Assembly: GCA_011525265.1 (NCBI GenBank)
Contig: WTHV01000219.1
Span: forward strand, 1 to 7,564
DNA from: Alphaproteobacteria bacterium
Lineage (GTDB): Bacteria; Pseudomonadota; Alphaproteobacteria; Puniceispirillales; Puniceispirillaceae
Length of the DNA: 7,564 nt
Direction of reading: 5' to 3'
The position numbers and the translations under genes are program-made. This document shows positions 1-4,505 of the stretch, one piece after another; positions within the stretch are counted from its first letter, which is position 1; every line of letters begins with the position of its first letter. The notes under the pieces are model-generated. The model saw only the letters and a program-made list of their open reading frames with translations, made no database searches and had not been told where the DNA came from.

Positions 1-666
1 CAAGATACAAAGTTTCGTGATACGATTGTCACCTTGTTGCTTGATAATTCTGGCTCTATGCGAGGGCGCCCAATTACGATTGCCGCTGTGACAGCTGATA
101 TTCTGGCACGCACGCTTGAGCGTTGCGGTGTGAAGGTTGAAATTTTGGGCTTTACCACCAAAGCGTGGAAAGGTGGCAAATCGCGTGAGATGTGGCAAGT
201 AGCTGGCAAGCCTGAAAAGCCGGGGCGTTTGAATGATTTACGCCATATCATCTATAAGGGCGCAGATACGCCTTGGCGCAGAGCGCGCCGCTCTCTTGGC
301 CTGATGCTTCGTGAGGGCATCTTGAAAGAGAATATTGATGGCGAGGCACTAACATGGGCGCATGACCGCCTGATGAGCCGCCCTGAAGATAGACGCATCT
401 TGATGGTTATTTCAGATGGTGCGCCAGTGGATGATTCAACCCTATCATCAAATAGTGGCAATTATCTGGAAAAGCATTTGCGTATGGTGATTGACCGTAT
501 CGAAGGACGCTCACCAGTGGAATTAATGGCCATTGGCATTGGCCATGATGTAAACCGCTATTATACGAACGCGCTGACCATCACAGATGTTGATCAGCTT
601 GGCGGTGCCGTGATGTCTCAATTAGCTGATTTATTTGATGAAGAGAAAAAGCCGCGCGGCAGATAG
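1..666 (+). CDS. cobT: Cobaltochelatase subunit CobT, C-terminal part (5' truncated by window edge)
   Basis: CobT is a subunit of the ATP-dependent cobaltochelatase (CobN-CobS-CobT), which inserts cobalt into hydrogenobyrinic acid a,c-diamide in aerobic cobalamin synthesis in the cytoplasm. The reading frame is open from base 1, so the visible 221 residues are about the last third of a protein that usually has about 600 residues. They form the von Willebrand A-like domain. A MIDAS-type DNSGS motif lies at visible residues 15-19, followed by M-R-G-R-P, and a second acidic strand end, ISDG, lies at about 137-140. The segment GADTPWRRAR and the ending LADLFDEEKK are typical of CobT. The acidic middle and the N-terminal part lie outside the window. 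A TTG at 34 could be mistaken for a start, but coding clearly continues upstream. A hairpin terminator follows the TAG stop. The family call is firm; activity cannot be judged from this fragment. Confidence 0.93.
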   Translation, partial: QDTKFRDTIVTLLLDNSGSMRGRPITIAAVTADILARTLERCGVKVEILGFTTKAWKGGKSREMWQVAGKPEKPGRLNDLRHIIYKGADTPWRRARRSLGLMLREGILKENIDGEALTWAHDRLMSRPEDRRILMVISDGAPVDDSTLSSNSGNYLEKHLRMVIDRIEGRSPVELMAIGIGHDVNRYYTNALTITDVDQLGGAVMSQLADLFDEEKKPRGR

Positions 667-701
667 CGATTTTGCACAGCTTACTTTCATCAAAAAGCCA
701 T

Positions 702-736
702 AAAAAAACCCCGCTGATTATGCGGGGTGTTTTTTT
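702..736. terminator. Bidirectional intrinsic terminator between cobT and rpmB
   Basis: A perfect 7-bp stem, ACCCCGC at 708-714 with GCGGGGT at 722-728, encloses a 7-nt loop. It is followed by a T7 run at 730-736 and preceded by an A7 run at 702-708. The T run serves cobT on the plus strand. The A run reads as T7 for rpmB on the minus strand, so one hairpin can end both convergent genes. It starts 36 bp after the cobT stop and ends 40 bp after the rpmB stop. Confidence 0.85.
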
Positions 737-775
737 GCTCATTTTATAAAATACGAGCTATATTTCAGTCACTGC

Positions 776-1057
776 TTAAGCAGATGCAGCAAGCATTTCG
801 CGCTTTAATGCTCTGGCATCATCTGCCAATTCAGCGTTGCGTGCCTGCATCAAGAATGCGTCAAGACCGCCATGCTTTTCGATTGTACGAATAGCGCTTG
901 TTGTAACACGCAAAGACACAGTGCGGCCCAAGATTTCAGACTGCATGCTTGTTTGCTGTAGGTTTGGCAAGAAACGGCGACGAGTGCGGTTTTTCGCGTG
1001 GCTGACATTATTGCCAGTCATGACGCCTTTACCAGTAATTTGACAACGCTTGGCCAT
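776..1057 (-). CDS. rpmB: 50S ribosomal protein L28
   Basis: L28 is a small basic protein of the large ribosomal subunit. The predicted 93 residues begin MAKRCQITGKG, followed by GNNVSHAKNRTRRRFLPNLQ at about 15-34, the family's hallmark basic region. A beta-rich centre (LGRTVSLRVTTSAIRTIEKHGG) and a helical, alphaproteobacterial-style C-terminal tail follow, making it longer than the 78-residue E. coli protein. Only one cysteine (C5) is present, so no zinc site is expected. Two in-frame ATGs exist, at 1063 and 1057. AAGGAG at 1070-1065 lies 7 nt from the second but only 1 nt from the first, so I choose 1057; the other start would add Met-Ala. The gene is monocistronic, convergent with cobT and divergent from the RHH gene. 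The L28 assignment is secure; the start is an inference from the ribosome binding site. Confidence 0.96.
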   Translation of the reverse strand: MAKRCQITGKGVMTGNNVSHAKNRTRRRFLPNLQQTSMQSEILGRTVSLRVTTSAIRTIEKHGGLDAFLMQARNAELADDARALKREMLAASA

Positions 1058-1064
1058 GGCCATG

Positions 1065-1070
1065 CTCCTT
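1065..1070 (-). promoter_or_regulatory. rpmB ribosome binding site
   Basis: AAGGAG on the minus strand is a near-consensus Shine-Dalgarno. It is 7 nt from the ATG at 1057 and 1 nt from the ATG at 1063, so it decides the start in favour of 1057. It is the only strong Shine-Dalgarno in front of any complete gene here. Confidence 0.75.
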
Positions 1071-1102
1071 TAAAATCCATGCGGAAGTAATTCAGTGTTG
1101 GG

Positions 1103-1131
1103 TTTTTAGACGATCCCACAAAAAGGGTCAA
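1103..1131 (-). promoter_or_regulatory. Candidate sigma-70-type promoter of rpmB
   Basis: On the minus strand, TTGACC (1131-1126, 5 of 6 to TTGACA) is followed after 17 nt by TAAAAA (1108-1103, 4 of 6 to TATAAT). Initiation would fall near 1096, giving a leader of about 40 nt that contains the ribosome binding site. Position and spacing are good, the -10 is only fair, and there is no experimental support. Confidence 0.5.
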
Positions 1132-1134
1132 GTT

Positions 1135-1184
1135 GAATCACACAAACCCTGCGCTCTTTTATCAACAAAACACAGCGAATCACA
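1135..1184. repeat. Pair of 8-bp direct repeats (GAATCACA) in the rpmB/RHH gap
   Basis: GAATCACA occurs at 1135-1142 and 1177-1184, a centre spacing of 42 bp, or about four turns of B-DNA. Each copy is followed by a loosely similar A-rich stretch ending in ACC. The first copy directly abuts the upstream side of the candidate rpmB -35 element. Ribbon-helix-helix proteins often bind short direct repeats, so these could be operators for the adjacent gene product. An 8-mer pair in about 180 bp could also arise by chance. Confidence 0.35.
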
Positions 1185-1247
1185 AGAAAAACCTCGAAAT
1201 TATGGCTGGTAGTAGTTTATTAACCTTTTCGTATTATCCTTTTGGAT

Positions 1248-1607
1248 ATGAGCCAGTCACTATCACAACCAGAAAAACGGAATATTTTCCTCAATGGTCG
1301 GCGCACCACGCTTCAGCTTGAGCGTTATATATGGGAAAATGCCAGCTTAATAGCGACCAGAACGAATCAGCCACTGCAAGATATATTATGTGAAGTGTGG
1401 GAAAATAAAGGGCATCTGGCGATGGCACCGGCGGTACGGCTTTTCCTGATGCTCTATTTCACAAATTATGCCGATGCCACGTCCAACATGATCAAAGAGG
1501 CCATTCAGCCTAACACCCACAGCATCAAAGCGGCAGAAGCATCTCCTGATTCAGCCCTAATTTGCTATCATCACGCTATGGGCAGGCTTCAGGCTATTGC
1601 TTCTTGA
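1248..1607 (+). CDS. Small ribbon-helix-helix (RHH_4-type) protein, putative DNA-binding regulator
   Basis: The product has 119 residues from the ATG at 1248; a TTG two codons upstream is a less likely start. Residues about 11-71 fit the RHH_4 pattern. A short basic strand (RNIFLNGRRTTLQLERYIWE) is followed by a helix (ASLIATRTNQPLQDILCEVW) and then a segment (APAVRLFLMLYF) resembling the usual 'ALRvfvL.yf' end of this domain. RHH proteins dimerise through the strand, which enters the DNA major groove; the target here is unknown. The remaining 48 or so residues have no motif I recognise. No Shine-Dalgarno precedes the start. The gene is divergent from rpmB and its last 19 bp overlap the 3' end of pyrD tail to tail. 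A terminator-like hairpin begins 1 nt after the stop. The RHH fold is fairly well supported; a regulatory role is inferred from the fold only. Confidence 0.72.
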   Translation: MSQSLSQPEKRNIFLNGRRTTLQLERYIWENASLIATRTNQPLQDILCEVWENKGHLAMAPAVRLFLMLYFTNYADATSNMIKEAIQPNTHSIKAAEASPDSALICYHHAMGRLQAIAS

Positions 1608-2686
1608 TAAAGCGCTCTTGCATGTTTGCGCGCTTTTTCCATTGTATCTTCACACCCCTGCAATGCGGCAAGTGATGCGCCGCTTACCGCTTCCATTTTC
1701 GCTAATTCTGTCACGATTTGTGAGGGCAGCCCAACGCCTTTGAGTGATAGGGATGAATAGAGCTGTGTGGCATCCGCACCACGCATAAGGCGTGCCATAA
1801 CATCACAAGCATCAAAAATACCGCCAACCGAAATGATAGAAATCTTTGCGTGATGTGCTGCTAGGATTTTGCAAGCATGATCAAGCGCTGTTTCTGAAAG
1901 CGCGGCCACAGGACGCCCAGATAGACCGCCCTGCTCCTCACGATGCACGGATTGCAAATGAGAGGGGCGGCTGATCGTGGTATTGGTCAAAATAACCCCT
2001 GCAATGGGAAAGGCACAAGCTGCTTCAAGAGATTGTGCAAGAGCTGTTTGTGACATATCAGGTGCCAATTTCACAAAGACAGGCACTGTGCTTGTCGCCT
2101 CTTTTAGCCCATCAAAACTTGCCTGCAAGGTGGCCTTCATACCATCAGCATCTTGTAAATCACGCAAGCCGGGCGTGTTGGGCGATGAGATATTCACCGT
2201 CAAATAATCTGCAACATCACAGAGATGATGCGCGGTTTTATAATAATCAGACGGCTTATCTTGGGTGACTTTATTCGCACCAATATTAACGCCTAACAGC
2301 TGACCATCTATGGGGGTGCGCCTCTTCAAGCGCGCTTTGGCAGCTTTCATTCCTTGGCCATTAAACCCATAGCGGTTAATCACCGCCTCATCCTCTGGCA
2401 GACGGAAAACACGTGGGCGTGCATTCCCTGGCTGAGCAAGCGGTGTAATGGTGCCAACCTCAACAAAGCCAAATCCGAGGCCAAAAGCCCCATCATAGGC
2501 TTGGGCGTTTTTATCAAATCCAGCGGCAAGACCAAGCGGATTGCGCGCATGAAGCCCCGCAAATTTCACCGACATGTCAGGCACGCTGATATGCGGTGCT
2601 ATGCCAAGTGATAATGCTTTTACCGCAATGTTATGTGCCATCTCGGCAGGTAATTTTTGTGTTACACGCGATGCAAGATGCCACAT
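1589..2686 (-). CDS. pyrD: Dihydroorotate dehydrogenase (quinone), class 2
   Basis: PyrD oxidises dihydroorotate to orotate in de novo pyrimidine synthesis, using FMN and passing electrons to membrane quinone. The 365 residues start with an amphipathic N-terminal stretch (about 1-35), the quinone and membrane-association region that marks class 2. Substrate and FMN motifs are intact: GLAAGFDKN (52-60), NRYGFNG (104-110), NISSPNTPG (165-173) with catalytic serine S168, K206 in FVKLAPD, NTT (235-237), GGLSG (253-257), SVGGI (286-290) and the QLYSSL segment (308-313). The catalytic serine, rather than the cysteine of class 1, agrees with class 2. It is longer than E. coli PyrD (336), mainly from a C-terminal tail. 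The start ATG lies 15 bp after the lysK stop, with only a weak purine stretch (AAAGAAAG) before it, so it is probably cotranscribed with lysK. The 3' end overlaps the RHH gene. Confidence 0.96.
   Translation of the reverse strand: MWHLASRVTQKLPAEMAHNIAVKALSLGIAPHISVPDMSVKFAGLHARNPLGLAAGFDKNAQAYDGAFGLGFGFVEVGTITPLAQPGNARPRVFRLPEDEAVINRYGFNGQGMKAAKARLKRRTPIDGQLLGVNIGANKVTQDKPSDYYKTAHHLCDVADYLTVNISSPNTPGLRDLQDADGMKATLQASFDGLKEATSTVPVFVKLAPDMSQTALAQSLEAACAFPIAGVILTNTTISRPSHLQSVHREEQGGLSGRPVAALSETALDHACKILAAHHAKISIISVGGIFDACDVMARLMRGADATQLYSSLSLKGVGLPSQIVTELAKMEAVSGASLAALQGCEDTMEKARKHARALYQEAIA
1609..1638 (+). terminator. Terminator-like hairpin after the RHH gene, inside pyrD coding sequence
   Basis: AAAGCGC at 1609-1615 pairs perfectly with GCGCTTT at 1630-1636 around a 14-nt loop. 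The loop can itself form GCA/TGC (1620-1622 with 1627-1629). The T run is 1634-1638, partly within the stem. It starts one base after the RHH TGA stop. On the minus strand the same bases encode part of the C-terminal tail of pyrD, and the T run there is only three bases. Confidence 0.5.
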
Positions 2687-2701
2687 GATTTTGGACTTTC
2701 T

Positions 2702-4309
2702 TTAAGAGGCCAACTTATCAGCTAGCACATCATCCATTAAAGCAAGGCTTTTATCTCTGCCATAAAGACGAAAAAAGCCGCCCATACGTGGGCCTTGTGT
2801 CTGGCCAAGCATGGTCTCATAAAGACAGGCAAACCAGTCACGCAGATTCTCATAGTCAGCTGCTTTACCTGCCGCATAGACCAATGACTGTAATTCTTCA
2901 CCACTTGCCTCTAATGGTGCGGCAGCGATACTGTCGCGAAGGGTGGCAATCACAGCCTTTTCATCCTCTGTTGCTTTGCGATATTGCAAAGTTGGGCGCA
3001 CTAAATCTTGGTAATAATTGACCGCATATTGCACCATATCATTTAACACAGGGTGGCTTGTACTCGTCACGCCGGGGGCATAATCAGAGACATAGCCCCA
3101 GATCACCTCTGGCGTCTCTGCCTGACAAACAGCCGCCAAATTCAGCAATAACGAGAAGCCAACAGGCATCTCTTGGCTTGTTGTGTCACCTTTTTGAATA
3201 TGCCATGCCGGATTTTCCAAAAGCTCTTTTGACTCTGCCTCTGGCAATTTGCGCAAATGGGCGAAATATTCATCAACGGCCTTTGGGATAGAATCAAAAT
3301 ACAGCCGCTTTGCGCGCTTTGGTTGACCATACATAAACAGCGCCAGAGATTCAGGACTGCCATAACGAAGCCATTCTTCAATTGACAGACCATTGCCTTT
3401 TGATTTTGAAATCTTCTCGCCATTTTGGTCAAGGAACAGCTCGTAAGAAAAAGAGGTTGGCGGCACCTTGCCAAGCACACGAACGATCTTAGATGAGAGA
3501 TTCACAGAATCAATCAAATCCTTGCCTGACATCTCATAATCAACACCAAGCGCATACCAGCGCATGGCCCAGTCACATTTCCACTGTAACTTACACGCAC
3601 CGCCTGTCACTGGCACTTCGACAATCTTGCCATGCTCTGGGTCTTCATAGCTGATTGTGCCAGCATCAGGATTTGTGGCAACCACCTTGGCTTGCAAAAC
3701 GCGGCCCGTATCTGGGCAAATTGGCAAGAAAGGCGAATAGGTTTTACGACGCTCTTCGCCCAATGTTGGCAGGATAATATCACGCACCGCATCATAATGA
3801 CGCAGAATATCAAGCAAGGCGTCATCCATGCGACCGCTTTTATATTCGACTGTGGCGCTCATAAATTCATAATCAAAGCCAAAGCTGTCAAGAAAGGCAC
3901 AAAGGCGGGCATTATTATGCTCACCAAAGCTTGGATGCTCTTCAAACGGGTCTGGCACTTTGGTCAAAGGCTGATCAATATAAGCGGCAAGCATTTCGCG
4001 ATTTGGCACATTATCTGGCACTTTACGAAACCCATCCATATCATCTGAGAAACAAATAAGGCGTGTGGCACGTCCTGTTAACACCTCAAATGCAAGGCGC
4101 ACCATTGAGGTACGTACCACCTCGCCGAATGTGCCAATATGCGGCAAACCAGACGGGCCATAGCCTGTTTCAAACACCACAGGGCGCGTGCCATCATCAC
4201 CCGATGTCTCAAGACGTTTTATGACATTACGCGCTTCGGCAAAAGGCCATGCTTTTGCATCATGCGCAAGAGCCGCAAATTGAGAATGAAGAGATGATGT
4301 ATCAGACAT
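2702..4309 (-). CDS. lysK: Lysyl-tRNA synthetase, class I
   Basis: This enzyme attaches lysine to tRNA-Lys in the cytoplasm. It belongs to the class I LysRS family, found in most archaea and in some bacteria including many Alphaproteobacteria, and unrelated to the class II LysRS of E. coli. The 535 residues carry the Rossmann-fold signatures: GPSGLPHIGT (51-60) with the HIGH-like HIGT, and KISKSKGNG (299-307) with the KMSKS-like loop. DDMDGFRKVP (89-98) lies between them and is typical of the family. The C-terminal part (about 320-535) is helical and would hold the anticodon-binding helix cage. I choose the ATG at 4309; a TTG two codons upstream (4315) is possible. Neither start has a recognisable Shine-Dalgarno. 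It is the first gene of a probable lysK-pyrD operon and is divergent from the helicase gene. The family assignment is firm. Confidence 0.95.
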   Translation of the reverse strand: MSDTSSLHSQFAALAHDAKAWPFAEARNVIKRLETSGDDGTRPVVFETGYGPSGLPHIGTFGEVVRTSMVRLAFEVLTGRATRLICFSDDMDGFRKVPDNVPNREMLAAYIDQPLTKVPDPFEEHPSFGEHNNARLCAFLDSFGFDYEFMSATVEYKSGRMDDALLDILRHYDAVRDIILPTLGEERRKTYSPFLPICPDTGRVLQAKVVATNPDAGTISYEDPEHGKIVEVPVTGGACKLQWKCDWAMRWYALGVDYEMSGKDLIDSVNLSSKIVRVLGKVPPTSFSYELFLDQNGEKISKSKGNGLSIEEWLRYGSPESLALFMYGQPKRAKRLYFDSIPKAVDEYFAHLRKLPEAESKELLENPAWHIQKGDTTSQEMPVGFSLLLNLAAVCQAETPEVIWGYVSDYAPGVTSTSHPVLNDMVQYAVNYYQDLVRPTLQYRKATEDEKAVIATLRDSIAAAPLEASGEELQSLVYAAGKAADYENLRDWFACLYETMLGQTQGPRMGGFFRLYGRDKSLALMDDVLADKLAS

Positions 4310-4358
4310 AATCAAAAACCATGATAGGAAATAGGATTTACCGACTGGAACCTATGCC

Positions 4359-4404
4359 AAAACCCCCAAAAAATGCAAGTTTTTTTGCCTTTTGGGGGCG
4401 TTTT
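4359..4404. repeat. Strong inverted repeat in the lysK/helicase divergent region
   Basis: CCCCCAAAA (4363-4371) pairs perfectly with TTTTGGGGG (4390-4398). Inside the loop, GCAA (4375-4378) can pair with TTGC (4385-4388). Outside, AAAA (4359-4362) can pair with TTTT (4401-4404) across a CG bulge at 4399-4400. The element ends 50 bp upstream of the lysK ATG and starts 147 bp upstream of the helicase ATG. It resembles an imperfect terminator or attenuator in the lysK leader, but no long T run follows on either strand and no gene ends here. The inverted repeat is certain; its function is unknown. The rest of 4310-4505 shows no convincing promoter: TATAAC at 4451-4456 could be a -10 for the helicase, but its -35 partner is poor. 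Confidence 0.7.
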
Positions 4405-4505
4405 GCCGCAAAAAGAAAAAGCTGGTCTGGTCTAATTTTCGCCCCATGTTTATAACACATATGAGAAATGACCGCGCCTATTTGAAAAAGCGATACTAGC
4501 CTGCG

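Noticed and set aside
1133..1162. Possible RHH-gene promoter TTGAAT with TTTTAT
   Set aside because: The -10 is 4 of 6, the spacing is 18, and TATTAT at 1232-1237 is an equally plausible -10 without a -35. I cannot choose, so no promoter is annotated.
1133..1321. A 62-codon open frame overlapping the start of the RHH gene
   Set aside because: It starts at TTG, has no recognisable motif, and its second half is another frame of the well-supported RHH domain; this region is better read as intergenic DNA plus the RHH start.
3632..4048. A 138-codon plus-strand open frame inside lysK
   Set aside because: It is antisense to a fully conserved class I LysRS and its translation has no domain-like pattern, so it is a shadow frame.
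4331..4360. Possible lysK promoter, TTGGCA then TCCTAT on the minus strand
   Set aside because: The -35 is 5 of 6 but the -10 matches at only 3 of 6 with an 18-nt spacer, which is too weak to call.
4423..4433. Tandem TGGTC TGGTC T upstream of the helicase gene
   Set aside because: Two copies of a 5-mer are easily explained by chance, and no role is suggested by position.
4310..4505. T-box or riboswitch in front of the synthetase gene
   Set aside because: No T-box consensus (such as TGGNACCGCG) is present, the region is short, and T-boxes are essentially a feature of Firmicutes and Actinobacteria.
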